From Hydrocarboniphaga effusa AP103 (GTDB lineage Bacteria; Pseudomonadota; Gammaproteobacteria; Nevskiales; Nevskiaceae), in contig NZ_AKGD01000001.1 of the NCBI RefSeq assembly GCF_000271305.1, positions 310,001 through 374,000 on the forward strand: a DNA stretch of 64,000 nucleotides. Reading direction: 5' to 3'. Below, in pieces: positions 27,787 to 35,698 of this stretch. The position numbers and the translations under genes were made by a program. A model generated the notes under the pieces. The model saw only the letters and a program-made list of their open reading frames with translations, did no database searches and was not told the origin of the DNA. Within the stretch, counting starts at the first letter, position 1. The number at the start of each line of letters is the position of its first letter.

Positions 27787-27846
27787 TCCGTCAGCGCATC
27801 GCATACCGCCGGCGCGCGCGCCGGCCTTGAATCTCAACCCGATGGC

Positions 27847-28392
27847 TCAGCCCAACAGCTTGGCCAGATCCTGATCGATCTCTTCGGGCGTGGCGACCGA
27901 TTCGTAGCGATTGACGACCTTGCCCTGCTGATCGACGAGGAACTTGGTGAAGTTCCACTTGACCGCGTCGGTGCCGATCAACTCCGGGAAATTGGCTTTG
28001 AGATGCGAGACCAGGCGCTGCGCACCGGGCAAGTTCTCGTCGAAGTGGCCCGGCTGCTCCTTGCGCAGGTAGCGATACAGCGGATGCGCATCCGCGCCGT
28101 TGACTTCGATCTTGGCGAACAGCGGAAAGCTCACACCGTAGTTGAGCGAGCAGAACTCTTCGATCTCGGCTTCGGTGCCCGGCTCCTGATGACCGAACTG
28201 ATCGCACGGAAAGCCGAGAATCTCCAACCCCTTGCCGTTGTACTTTTTGTACAGCGCTTCCAGGCCCGTGTACTGCGGCGTGAAACCGCACTTGCTCGCC
28301 ACGTTGACGATCAGCAGCAGCCTGCCCTTGTATGCGCTGAGCGACTGCTCCTGTCCCTTGATGGTCTTGGCGCTGTAATCGTAGACACTCAT
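27847..28392 (-). CDS. Glutathione peroxidase family protein
   Basis: Reduces hydroperoxides with thiol donors. The 181-residue protein carries the catalytic tetrad of the Cys-type family: Cys in VNVASKCGFTPQY, Gln in GFPCDQFGHQEP, and Trp and Asn in VKWNFTKFLVD. The second Cys in FPCDQFG fits the thioredoxin-dependent subgroup. 58 bases upstream lies queA on the same strand. Confidence 0.95.
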   Translation of the reverse strand: MSVYDYSAKTIKGQEQSLSAYKGRLLLIVNVASKCGFTPQYTGLEALYKKYNGKGLEILGFPCDQFGHQEPGTEAEIEEFCSLNYGVSFPLFAKIEVNGADAHPLYRYLRKEQPGHFDENLPGAQRLVSHLKANFPELIGTDAVKWNFTKFLVDQQGKVVNRYESVATPEEIDQDLAKLLG

Positions 28393-28450
28393 GTGATTCT
28401 CCGTCGGCCTTGTCTTGCGAATCGGCTTGTTGAACAGCCAGTCTTCGATT

Positions 28451-29491
28451 CTAGCCTTGCCGGGTCAGCAGCATGGCGTCGCCGTAGCTGAAAAATCGAT
28501 AACGCTGCTGCACCGCATGTCGATAGGCGGCCATGATGCGCTCGTAGCCCGCGAAAGCGCTCACGAGCATCAGCAGCGTGCTTTCGGGCAAGTGGAAATT
28601 GGTCAGCAAGCGATCGACGACATTGAAGCGGTAGCCCGGAGTGATGAACAGCCGTGTCTCGCCCGCGCCGGACTGCAGCGTTCCACTGAGCGCGGCCGAT
28701 TCAAGCGCTCGCGTCACCGTAGTCCCGACGGCGACGACGCGACCACCCCGTGCCTTGGTCCGGACGATCGCCTCGCAAAGCTCCGGCGAAATCTCGTAGC
28801 GCTCGGCGTGCATGCGATGCTCGGATACATCATCGACGCGCAATGGCTGGAACGTGCCGGCGCCGACGTGCAGCGTCAGCGTAGCCGTCCGCACCCCGCG
28901 GGAATTCAAATCCGCCAGCAAGGTGTCGTCGAAATGCAGCCCGGCCGTCGGCGCCGCGACAGCGCCCGGCTTCGCCGCGAACACGGTTTGATAGCGCTCC
29001 GCATCGAAACCGCCCGGCGCATGCTCGATATAGGGCGGTAGCGGCAGCCGGCCGACGCGCTCCATCAAGCGCTCGAAGCTGCCCGCCGAATGCAACTGCA
29101 GGCGGAACATGTCGTCCTGCCGATCGATCATCACGAGCACCGCAGGCGCTTCGCCATCGGCCAGATCGATCAGGATCTCGCCGCCTGGCTTGGGCGTTTT
29201 CGACGCACCGACCTGCGCGAGCGCCTCGCGCTCGCCAAGCAGCCGCTCGATCAAAATCTCGACACGTCCGCCCGTCGGCTTGCGCCCGAACAGGCGAGCC
29301 GGAATCACGCGGGTGTCATTGAAAATGAGCAAATCGCCCGGCTCGATCAGCGAAGCGAAATCGCGCATCTGTCGGTCAGCCAGCGTGCCATTGGGTGCAA
29401 GCTCGAGCAGGCGACTGGCACTGCGTCGCTCAGCCGGAAACTGGGCGATCAGTTCCGGGGGGAGTTCGTAGTTGAAATCGGAGCGGCGCAT
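28451..29491 (-). CDS. queA: S-adenosylmethionine:tRNA ribosyltransferase-isomerase
   Basis: Transfers and isomerises the ribosyl group of AdoMet onto preQ1-tRNA in queuosine synthesis. The 346-residue length is normal. Family motifs: [60 protein letters not shown] and [21 protein letters not shown]. tgt, its usual neighbour, is not seen in the window. Confidence 0.97.
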   Translation of the reverse strand: MRRSDFNYELPPELIAQFPAERRSASRLLELAPNGTLADRQMRDFASLIEPGDLLIFNDTRVIPARLFGRKPTGGRVEILIERLLGEREALAQVGASKTPKPGGEILIDLADGEAPAVLVMIDRQDDMFRLQLHSAGSFERLMERVGRLPLPPYIEHAPGGFDAERYQTVFAAKPGAVAAPTAGLHFDDTLLADLNSRGVRTATLTLHVGAGTFQPLRVDDVSEHRMHAERYEISPELCEAIVRTKARGGRVVAVGTTVTRALESAALSGTLQSGAGETRLFITPGYRFNVVDRLLTNFHLPESTLLMLVSAFAGYERIMAAYRHAVQQRYRFFSYGDAMLLTRQG

Positions 29492-29618
29492 AAGAAGGCG
29501 CGCAGTTTACACAGCGGAGCCCGCCGGTTTCAGCCTGAAGCCCCGCGCATTCGACGGTACTGAACCATTCGCGCCAACCTCCGCGAACCGACGCGACGGC
29601 GACGGGCGGGGCACCCGA

Positions 29619-29777
29619 TCAGACGAAGCCCCCGAACAAAAGCACCGCCACGATGATGACCGCAGCGAGCAGCCCCCCGGACGGTCCATAGCCCCAGCTG
29701 CGGCTATGCGGAAATACCGGCAGCACGCCGAGCAGTGCAAGCAACAGGATGATCAGCAGAATGGTTCCGGTCGTCAT
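29619..29777 (-). CDS. DUF3309-type small membrane peptide
   Basis: A 52-residue hydrophobic protein. It begins MTTGTILLIILLLALLGVLP, then FPHSRSWGYGPSGG, then a second hydrophobic stretch. The two-helix hairpin with a central SRxWGYGPSGG turn is the pattern of the DUF3309 family. AGAGG lies before the ATG at 29777. No function is known for the family. Confidence 0.8.
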   Translation of the reverse strand: MTTGTILLIILLLALLGVLPVFPHSRSWGYGPSGGLLAAVIIVAVLLFGGFV

Positions 29778-29926
29778 GGCGGGCCTCTTGCGTTTGAAGC
29801 TCCAGCGTGTACCGGAAAGGCTGAACGATTCGCACCTGCTTCGGAAACCGGGCCCGCCGGTTTAATCAAAATGGCAAACAGCCGCGCTAGGCTGTCGCGT
29901 TGATACGGATGCCGTGGGCGAGCGAG

Positions 29927-30319
29927 ATGCGCACGAGTTTGAAATTGGCAGGTGGAGCCGCGACCCTGGCGCTGCTGGTTCACTGGGCGTCTCGTCACGA
30001 GGTTCCCACTGCCCATGCGGTAGCCAGACCGCTAACGGCTGCCGCCCCAAACGCCGCAGCCCCCGAACCGGCGCAGTCAATCTCGAGCGGCGAAACTCGA
30101 AGCACCGCGGTCCTCGTTCCAAAAAACAAGGAACCGCCGGAGGACAGCCCTTGCACAGCAGGCTGTTTCGAGCAGGAAGCCGGATACAACTGGGCAGAAC
30201 AGATGCGCGTCGACGACCCCGTCGATTGCGACAACGAATCGTCCTCGTTCGTGGAGGGCTGCCTGGCCTATGCCGAGACACAGCAGGCGGAAGTCGATGA
30301 CAGCTGGGAAGATCGGTAA
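29927..30319 (+). CDS. Secreted or membrane-anchored small protein
   Basis: 130 residues from the ATG at 29927; ATG at 29909 and TTG at 29900 are alternatives. A hydrophobic N-terminus (LAGGAATLALLVHWA) is followed by an Ala/Pro linker and an acidic domain with four cysteines (two in SPCTAGCF, one in VDCDN, one in VEGCLAY) that could form two disulphides. No family recognised. Confidence 0.55.
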   Translation: MRTSLKLAGGAATLALLVHWASRHEVPTAHAVARPLTAAAPNAAAPEPAQSISSGETRSTAVLVPKNKEPPEDSPCTAGCFEQEAGYNWAEQMRVDDPVDCDNESSSFVEGCLAYAETQQAEVDDSWEDR

Positions 30320-30390
30320 GCAGGCCGCCTTACCCGCAATGCTGCGATGGGCGTTGCACCGCCTTCGCGTCAAGGCGCTCGACGGCCCTA

Positions 30391-30418
30391 TTTACCTTTC
30401 AGTAAGTTTCTATATACT
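30391..30418 (+). promoter_or_regulatory. Sigma-70-type promoter of candidate small RNA
   Basis: TTTACC and TATACT (30413-30418) separated by 16 bases. The region is AT-rich against its surroundings. No gene with a ribosome site follows, but a terminator lies about 85 bases downstream of the expected start. Confidence 0.55.
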
Positions 30419-30423
30419 GCACC

Positions 30424-30528
30424 GCAACATGGCTCGTTGAGCTCCGGCTCCGAGGCATAGCCAGTCTCCTCCAGAAGGGCTACGCGCCCTTCTCGCACTT
30501 TGGCCCCCTTTTGGGGGCTTCTTTTTGT
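30424..30528 (+). ncRNA. Candidate small RNA
   Basis: Between the promoter and a perfect terminator is about 105 bases with two strong hairpins: AGAAGGGC/GCCCTTCT with a five-base loop at 30473-30493, and GCCCCC-TTTT-GGGGGC then TTCTTTTT at 30503-30525. An upstream GGCT...AGCC pairing is also possible. There is no start codon with a ribosome site. A transcribed small RNA is the simplest reading. I do not recognise a known RNA family. Confidence 0.5.
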
Positions 30529-30858
30529 CCGCCACTCGGCCCAGGCGCATGCCACCGGCTACCTGCGCCCCGATTCTCCGTCCGGGCCACAGCCGGGGAA
30601 AGCGAAAATGTCGGACCGTTGATCGCACGCAATACGGCCGCTGGTCGAATTCCCGCGCTCACTCAGCACTTTTTACCTTGGCGCGTAAATTCGCCAGCGG
30701 CATGCTGCCGTATCGCCGAGCTTGGAATCCCCGTCCCTGGCAGGTTGCAACAGGATCCCCGGCCAATACTTGGCTGCGCCACTTGTCCTCGAAGCGAGCG
30801 CCGCTTTGCCACCTTGCACCATGGAAGTGCAGGGCCCCGTAGTCTCAGGGAATAGACG
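30529..30858. other. Intergenic, nothing recognised
   Basis: About 330 bases between the candidate small RNA and the receiver gene. Frames crossing it show no ribosome site or motif. The promoter for the receiver gene is presumably here but is not obvious. Confidence 0.4.
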
Positions 30859-31236
30859 ATGAAGCCGCTGCAGATCCTGTTGGTCGATGACAATCAGACG
30901 TTTCTGGCTCTCGCATTGCGACTGCTGTCATCGTTGGATGACGTCGAAGTGATCGGCTGGGCATACGACGGGTTCAATGGAGTCCGCTTGGCGGAAGAAC
31001 TCTGCCCCGATCTCGTCATCATGGATCTCGGCATGCCTGGCATGGGAGGGTTGCAAGCCACCCGCCTGATCAAGGCTCAACATCAGCCACCCCTGATCGT
31101 CATCGCCAGCTACCACGATGACGTCGAGCGTCGCGAGCATGCGGCCGCCGCAGGCGCCGATGCCTTCGTCAGCAAGGACGAGTTCGAAAAGCAGATCGCG
31201 ATGTTCATCGAGAAAGCGCAGCGCCCCATACGGTGA
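30859..31236 (+). CDS. Receiver-domain protein (LuxR-type receiver, no output domain)
   Basis: 125 residues. Receiver hallmarks: LLVDDNQTF, phospho-acceptor Asp in LVIMDLGMPGMGG, IVIAS and VSKDEF. The MDLGMPGMGGLQATRLI segment is typical of NarL/FixJ receivers, but the DNA-binding part is absent and the frame stops normally. It is an orphan with no kinase nearby. Element 2 begins 160 bases downstream. Confidence 0.88.
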   Translation: MKPLQILLVDDNQTFLALALRLLSSLDDVEVIGWAYDGFNGVRLAEELCPDLVIMDLGMPGMGGLQATRLIKAQHQPPLIVIASYHDDVERREHAAAAGADAFVSKDEFEKQIAMFIEKAQRPIR

Positions 31237-31399
31237 ACCCCACAAAGGGCAGCGCGGCGAGTTCCCGCGTTGCTCCCGACGCGTCCAGATAGCTTCCGCC
31301 ATCTGTACGCCCCGAAAGAGCTCAAGCCTAGAGTCGCAGGATCGACGCCCCCATTACGGCGAAGCTGCAGGCACATCATGGCACTCGATAACGCTGTGG

Positions 31400-31468
31400 C
31401 AACAAAAAAGCCCCGGATTTACCGGGGCTTAGCCAACTCATGAAACTCTATGATGCACTTCTACAAAC
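31400..31468. repeat. Left attachment repeat of element 2, with terminator
   Basis: 69 bases that match 49746-49814 with four mismatches. It contains the hairpin AAGCCCCGG/CCGGGGCTT followed on the minus strand by a T run: the original terminator of tRNA-Leu, moved here by integration. Confidence 0.85.
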
Positions 31469-31530
31469 TGATCAGGTGTGCTAGGGAGGGCTTAATACTT
31501 TCGAGGTAAATTCACCTAAAAACGGCCAAC

Positions 31531-31550
31531 ATACCCCCAAAGATACCCCC
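31531..31550. repeat. Integrase arm-type site, left end of element 2
   Basis: ATACCCCCAAAGATACCCCC: two copies of ATACCCCC. The same unit occurs near the other end at 49677-49696 and inverted at 49606-49635. Confidence 0.65.
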
Positions 31551-31589
31551 ACACCTTTGCACGCTCTGCCGAGTGCAAGGCTGCGGGTC

Positions 31590-31681
31590 AACCGCGACCG
31601 GTCGAGCAGTTGACTTTTAATCATCTGCTCTTTGCCTCGCGTGAGGTCGCAGGTTTCAGGCCCGCCGGGGACGCCGCACCA
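31590..31681 (+). pseudogene. tRNA-Lys-like degenerate sequence
   Basis: GGTCGAGCAGTTGACTTTTA then ATCA resembles the D-arm end and anticodon arm of tRNA-Lys(UUU); GGTCGCAGGTTT and a CCA at 31679-31681 resemble its T arm and end. But about 20 extra bases sit between the anticodon and T arms, the T loop is TTTCAGG and the acceptor does not pair. It is a relic or mimic, not a working tRNA. Confidence 0.4.
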
Positions 31682-31698
31682 GACCAAATGATTAACAG

Positions 31699-32265
31699 TC
31701 ACTCGTTCTTGCGATCAGTACCGGGTGCTGAACTGCTAAGCCCAGACTTGTAGCGCGCGATCCTTGCCTCAATGGCATCCATCATTTTTGACGCAGCAAC
31801 TTGCAAGTCTGCGGAAACTTTCTGCGCCTCTTCCGAAGATTTCACGACTTGTTTGCGTGACTCGAGATATTGCTCTCGGACCCCCTCAAACCCAACTCTC
31901 GCCTTAGAGGACTTGTCAAGAATGTAATCAAGGAGCGGCGCGTAGTGATCTGAAAATTTACGCAGATCCTGGTGCGCGCTTGATACAGCGTTCAGCGCAA
32001 GCGTCAACGCATCGATTTGGTTTTCTTTGGCCTCAATCAATCTTTCCAAGTTGGCCAATTCCCTCCGCTGAGCATCAAGTTGGGCATTGAACTGTTCATC
32101 AAGTTCGGCAGGCATGCCCCCACCAAGCGACTGCTCTAGCCGCAGGACGATCTCGGCATTCATAGATCGTCCCTGCACTCTCGCCATATCACGCAACTGC
32201 GCCCTCATACCTGCAGGCAGGCGAAGCATGAATTTATCTTGTTGATCGCTCGGATAGTCGCTCAT
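31699..32265 (-). CDS. Arc-type ribbon-helix-helix repressor with coiled-coil tail
   Basis: 188 residues. The first 50 are an Arc/MetJ fold: DKFMLRLPAGMRAQLRDMAR then QGRSMNAEIVLRLEQSL. The rest is a long coiled coil, unusual for Arc proteins and probably used for oligomerisation. It is transcribed away from the excisionase gene, and three copies of a 9-base operator-like word lie between them. By position this is the lysogeny repressor of element 2. Confidence 0.85.
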   Translation of the reverse strand: MSDYPSDQQDKFMLRLPAGMRAQLRDMARVQGRSMNAEIVLRLEQSLGGGMPAELDEQFNAQLDAQRRELANLERLIEAKENQIDALTLALNAVSSAHQDLRKFSDHYAPLLDYILDKSSKARVGFEGVREQYLESRKQVVKSSEEAQKVSADLQVAASKMMDAIEARIARYKSGLSSSAPGTDRKNE

Positions 32266-32289
32266 ATCGGCCCCAGATTAGCTGTGATG

Positions 32290-32347
32290 ATGTCGAGTTG
32301 ACAGTAGTGTCGACTCGACATATTTTTGAATGGTAGCGACTCGACAT
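32290..32347 (+). promoter_or_regulatory. Early promoter with three repressor half-sites
   Basis: TTGACA (32298-32303), a 17-base spacer and TATTTT (32321-32326) form a strong sigma-70 promoter toward the excisionase. ATGTCGAGT at 32290-32298 and its complement ACTCGACAT at 32313-32321 and 32339-32347 flank and overlap it. The divergent Arc-type repressor is the obvious candidate to bind them. Confidence 0.7.
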
Positions 32348-32392
32348 CGCTAGTTACACCCACAGGAACTCAGAGGGAGGCGACAGACATCG

Positions 32393-32617
32393 ATGAAACA
32401 CGGCAACACCCCAGAACGGCCAAAGCTGGCTTACACGCCTGCGGAAGCAGGAGACTTAATCGGCAGTTGCGTCAGCAAGGTGTTCAAGCTGATCCGCGAC
32501 GGCGAACTGGAATCGTTCAAAAGCGGCAAGTCCCGCCGGATCACGCATCGCGCGATCGAGGACTACTTGACTCGCAAGGAAGCAGAGGCCCGCAAGGCCA
32601 GGAAGGTGGCCGCTTGA
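32393..32617 (+). CDS. xis: Excisionase / MerR-type helix-turn-helix protein
   Basis: 74 residues: LAYTPAEAGDLIGSCVSKVFKLIRDGELESFKSG, then RRITHRAIEDYL. This is the winged-helix fold of excisionase-family proteins. First gene of the rightward early operon. It could act as Xis for the distant integrase or as a Cro-like regulator. Confidence 0.82.
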   Translation: MKHGNTPERPKLAYTPAEAGDLIGSCVSKVFKLIRDGELESFKSGKSRRITHRAIEDYLTRKEAEARKARKVAA

Positions 32618-33105
32618 GCGCCATCGACACGCCCATGCGCAAGCCGGCGCAGCGTGGGCCGGGCACGGGTAAGCGCCGGAGCTTCATTGCGTCTCGCACC
32701 GCATCGACTTGGCAGCGTGCAGCTCACCGTTCGCTCGCGGCCATCGCAGCGGGCTTCCTGCCCGTCGCAGCCTACGTGCTGGCCCACGTCGAGATCACCG
32801 CCGAGAAGCCCCTTCTCTGGGCCTTGGTAGGGGCTTCGCTGATCTACAGCGCGCCGTCACTCGCCGAGTGGGCGGAAGGCTGGTGCCGTTCGCGGATCAA
32901 GGCCTGGGCCTTCGCGGTGCTGCTGGAGGGCGTGATGCTCGCCAGCGCGATCCAGGCTTTGAGCCTTACCGGCTTGATGCTGCTGGTGATCGTCAACGCT
33001 GCATTCGCTTGGCGTCAGGCCGGCGAAAACAAAGAACCCCACCGATCGCGTGTGCTTGGCGGCGATGCGAGCGGCGGGGCGTCCGATGTACTTCCAATGG
33101 AGTAA
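32614..33105 (+). CDS. Membrane protein of the early operon
   Basis: 163 residues from a TTG that overlaps the excisionase stop (TTGA) and has AAGGTGG before it; the ATG at 32635 is the alternative. Three to four hydrophobic segments between residues 45 and 135. The basic N-terminus would face the cytoplasm. Function unknown; a holin role is possible but its early position argues against that. Confidence 0.6.
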   Translation: MSAIDTPMRKPAQRGPGTGKRRSFIASRTASTWQRAAHRSLAAIAAGFLPVAAYVLAHVEITAEKPLLWALVGASLIYSAPSLAEWAEGWCRSRIKAWAFAVLLEGVMLASAIQALSLTGLMLLVIVNAAFAWRQAGENKEPHRSRVLGGDASGGASDVLPME

Positions 33106-33110
33106 CACCG

Positions 33111-33458
33111 ATGCCCAACGATAGCATTGCCCTTCCCCTCTGCAAAGCGCCCGAGCACTTCCTCAACTTCAACCCGACCGAGTGGACTGGCGGCGCAAGT
33201 TTCAGCCTCACCCAGCGACTGAACGAAAACCGTTGCCAGCTCGACGCTCGCGCCTACTGGGCTGATCGCGGCTCTGTTCACAACCCCACACCGCATGCGT
33301 TCGTCGCCTTCGACGCGTCGATTCCCACCTTCGGGCTGAGTTTCCGCATCCCGAACCTGACGCCTCCTCAGGCTCGACAACTCGCCGCGAATCTGCAGAT
33401 GGCCGCGAACGAAGCGGATGAGTTCGAGCGCCTGGCCGCGGAGGTGCGCAATGGCTAA
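33111..33458 (+). CDS. Prophage hypothetical protein
   Basis: 115 residues, soluble, mixed alpha/beta, with FNPTEWTGGASFSLTQRL and a helical end (QARQLAANLQMAANEADEFE). No family recognised. Its stop overlaps the next gene by eight bases. Confidence 0.62.
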   Translation: MPNDSIALPLCKAPEHFLNFNPTEWTGGASFSLTQRLNENRCQLDARAYWADRGSVHNPTPHAFVAFDASIPTFGLSFRIPNLTPPQARQLAANLQMAANEADEFERLAAEVRNG

Positions 33459-33732
33459 GTCCGCCGCAACCACCTGCTTTGCCTTCCATCAGGTCAACCC
33501 CGAGGAAACCAAGCTATTTACGGTTCGCCCTGGCGTTCCGGCCTCTGATGCCCTGGAAGCAGCGTCGTGCTTTATGGACGTCGCTCTCTCGCTCTGCAAA
33601 GGCATCGGCAGCCTTTCGGATGACGACGTTCGCGCGGGCATGGCATGCGATCTCAGGCAAACGGCATTCGCGTCGCTATTCCTGCTTGAGATGGCCAAGG
33701 CGGTCGTCGATTCCATCGAGGTGAAGGCATGA
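33451..33732 (+). CDS. Small helical protein, DUF3077-like
   Basis: 93 residues. FTVRPGVPASDALEAASCFMD and SLFLLEMAKAVVDSIEV match the pattern of the DUF3077 family known from Pseudomonas (PGV...DALEQAS... then MAKAL-DD-V). It is the first of four small genes in a row that overlap by four bases and share the same helix plan. Confidence 0.75.
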   Translation: MAKSAATTCFAFHQVNPEETKLFTVRPGVPASDALEAASCFMDVALSLCKGIGSLSDDDVRAGMACDLRQTAFASLFLLEMAKAVVDSIEVKA

Positions 33733-33983
33733 GCACCAAGTCGAAACCCGCCGTGCCACCGATGCCGGCCCTTCGCTGGTTTGTGTCCGACGACCTTCCG
33801 TCTGAGACGTTACTCAACTGCGCCAAGCTCACCAACTTCCTCTCTGGTGCTTTCGCCAACGTCCCGAGCGGCCTCACCTTCAGCGCAGATGATGCCGACG
33901 CAGTGTCCAGGCTCATGTCGACGATCACCGATGCACTCGAGTACGAGAAGGCGCGAGTTCAATCACTGGAGCGCGCAGCATGA
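33729..33983 (+). CDS. Small helical protein, second of the tandem set
   Basis: 84 residues: FVSDDLPSETLLNCAKLTNF, then DADAVSRLMSTITDALEYEK. It keeps the order of the first gene: a strand with D-P, a helix with paired small residues, a loop with D-D-A, a final helix. ATGA overlap on both sides. Confidence 0.7.
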   Translation: MSTKSKPAVPPMPALRWFVSDDLPSETLLNCAKLTNFLSGAFANVPSGLTFSADDADAVSRLMSTITDALEYEKARVQSLERAA

Positions 33984-34240
33984 TCACCAAAGCCCCCACC
34001 AAAGCTGCCCCCGAACGCCCCACCAATGTCCTTGTTAACGACTACGCTCCGGACACGCTCACTGCTTGCTCGCACGTACTGTGTTTCCTCGAAGAAGCGG
34101 TGACAAACCCCGATATCGCCGACGACATGGCGGCCAACCGGCAGACGATAGGAGATGGGGCCCGCTGGATCTTCATTATGGTTCGCGACGCACTTGAATA
34201 CGAAGCGGCGCGAGCTGCATTGAAGGGTATTGCGAAATGA
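33980..34240 (+). CDS. Small helical protein, third of the tandem set
   Basis: 86 residues: VNDYAPDTLTACSHVLCFLE and GARWIFIMVRDALEYEAARA. Most similar to the previous gene (DALEYE in both). ATGA overlap on both sides. Confidence 0.7.
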   Translation: MITKAPTKAAPERPTNVLVNDYAPDTLTACSHVLCFLEEAVTNPDIADDMAANRQTIGDGARWIFIMVRDALEYEAARAALKGIAK

Positions 34241-34452
34241 AACCTCAGATCGATGTCAGTTGGATGGCCGGCGACACCCTGAAAGACACCGCAGAAAAGT
34301 GCGCGTCAGTCGTTCGCTTCATGGGCTCTGCTTTTTGCGAGGCGGAACGAGCGAGCTTCACTGAAGACGAGGCCCATGGCGCCTTCATCATCTTGCAGAC
34401 CGTGGCGGACGTACTGACCGCAGCAGCGGAGCGGGAGGCAGGCAATGCTTAG
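34237..34452 (+). CDS. Small helical protein, fourth of the tandem set
   Basis: 71 residues: VSWMAGDTLKDTAEKCASVV and FIILQTVADVLTAAAEREA. The end is closest to the small gene at 25367-25567 in element 1. Eight-base overlap with the following gene. Confidence 0.7.
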   Translation: MKPQIDVSWMAGDTLKDTAEKCASVVRFMGSAFCEAERASFTEDEAHGAFIILQTVADVLTAAAEREAGNA

Positions 34453-34645
34453 TCCTAAAACTCCACAAGCCGACCTCGAAGCAGCTCGCCAACGCTTCGC
34501 AGACGCGCTCGAAGCGGCCGAGGTGCAGCCGGAATATCGGCTTGGTATCACGGCCGCTGCAGAGGCGCTTGCAAAGGCAAAGGCGAACTCGGTGCTCGCA
34601 ACGTTCATCGGCAACCGTGACGCTCAGAACGAGGATCAGCACTGA
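34445..34645 (+). CDS. Small Ala-rich prophage protein
   Basis: 66 residues, almost all helix and rich in Ala and Glu. No family recognised. It follows the tandem set and ends directly before the GTG of the replication-type gene. Confidence 0.55.
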   Translation: MLSPKTPQADLEAARQRFADALEAAEVQPEYRLGITAAAEALAKAKANSVLATFIGNRDAQNEDQH

Positions 34646-35416
34646 GTGGCGAAGTTGCGAGCCAAGCTGAAAGGACGAAGGGAGGGCGGCAGCTTTGCCG
34701 CCTTTCCTCACGCCTGCGCAGAGCACACGAACTATCTGGGCCTCAGTGGCAGCGCGGTCAAGCTGCTTCACGACATGCACCACCGCTACAACGGTAAGAA
34801 CAACGGCGACCTCAGCGTTGCTATGACGATCATGCAGCCACGCGGCTGGAAATCACCCATGACGCTCGCAGCTGCACGTGACGAGCTCGAGGATCGCGGC
34901 TGGATCGTGCGTACGACATGGGCAACCCGAAAAAGCCCGGTTCTCTACGCACTCACCTTTCTTGCCATTGATGACTGCAACGGCAAGCTTGATGTCAAAG
35001 CATCGCAGGTGGCGCTCGGATACTGGAAGCTTGGAAAGAACCCAGAGCCCGACAAGTTCCCCAAAAAAGTCGAGTTGCTTGGGCTCAACGAAAGGAAGAG
35101 CAAGAAAAAATCCGTGATACAGAAACTGGAGCACGGTGATACAGAAACTGTATCTGACAGCTACAGAAACTGTATCTGTGATCAGCCTTCAGCTACAGAA
35201 ACTGTATCTGTTTCGCCGTTTTTGCCAAATCCTCAGATACAGAATCTGTATACCTCTATAGATATACCAGGTGCGCCTGCGAACGCAGATGCTTCTGCTG
35301 TGGCTGTTGACGTTGCTTCTGCTGCTGAAAGCAGTGCCTCACCGCGGGCGGCGAATCCGAAACCCTTGCGGAACCCTTCCCCAACCCATGACCGCGTGAA
35401 ACCGAAAGCTGCATAG
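34646..35416 (+). CDS. Phage replication initiator-like protein
   Basis: 256 residues from a GTG that follows the previous stop directly. The N-terminal 120 residues look like a winged-helix domain: YLGLSGSAVKLLHDMHHRY, SPMTLAAARDELEDRGWIVR, ATRKSPVLYALTF. The rest is linker-like and is encoded by DNA that carries five iterons (35116-35251). This arrangement, an origin within an initiator gene, is that of lambda O. The initiator call is inference from fold and iterons. Confidence 0.7.
   Translation: MAKLRAKLKGRREGGSFAAFPHACAEHTNYLGLSGSAVKLLHDMHHRYNGKNNGDLSVAMTIMQPRGWKSPMTLAAARDELEDRGWIVRTTWATRKSPVLYALTFLAIDDCNGKLDVKASQVALGYWKLGKNPEPDKFPKKVELLGLNERKSKKKSVIQKLEHGDTETVSDSYRNCICDQPSATETVSVSPFLPNPQIQNLYTSIDIPGAPANADASAVAVDVASAAESSASPRAANPKPLRNPSPTHDRVKPKAA
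35116..35251 (+). repeat. Five iterons, putative replication origin of element 2
   Basis: Units based on GATACAGAAACTGTATCTG start at 35116, 35138, 35161, 35193 and 35236. The first is a half unit, the third and fourth begin CTACAG, and the last is GATACAGAATCTGTAT. Each full unit is an inverted repeat (ACAG...CTGT). An AT-rich stretch follows at 35249-35268. Confidence 0.75.
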
Positions 35417-35422
35417 GAGCCG

Positions 35423-35698
35423 ATGATGAGTGACGAAAGACCCCTGCCTGACCTGCTGGAAAGCGAGAAGGTCGCGATTCACATATTTTCCTTGGGCATG
35501 GCTATCAAGCTACTTATGGAGCGAGTTATCCCTGACGCCGCCGAACGAAGCGAGCTCGCCGATGATCTCCTTGAGAGGTCAGAGGCTGCCTTGCGCACAA
35601 TCCTCGACCCAGTCACCGACGACACTTGGAGCAAACGCGAACAACAGGTCGCACTACTGACCGGAAGTATCCGCTCACTCTTCGGAGTGAAGGCGTGA
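35423..35698 (+). CDS. Small helical prophage protein
   Basis: 91 residues from ATGATG. SEKVAIHIFSLGMAIKLLM and LTGSIRSLFGV frame an acidic, Arg-rich middle. The helix plan resembles the tandem set. Its stop overlaps the next start (GTGA). Confidence 0.6.
   Translation: MMSDERPLPDLLESEKVAIHIFSLGMAIKLLMERVIPDAAERSELADDLLERSEAALRTILDPVTDDTWSKREQQVALLTGSIRSLFGVKA

Noticed and set aside
31481..31702. 73-codon minus-strand frame near the left end of element 2
   Set aside because: It runs through arm-type repeats and the tRNA-Lys-like sequence and has no ribosome site.
32614..33105. Holin of element 2
   Set aside because: Membrane segments fit, but it lies in the early operon beside the excisionase, with no endolysin nearby.
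35116..35251. Spaced repeats as a possible CRISPR array
   Set aside because: Repeats are short, inverted, unequally spaced and inside a coding frame; iterons fit better. No cas genes in the window.
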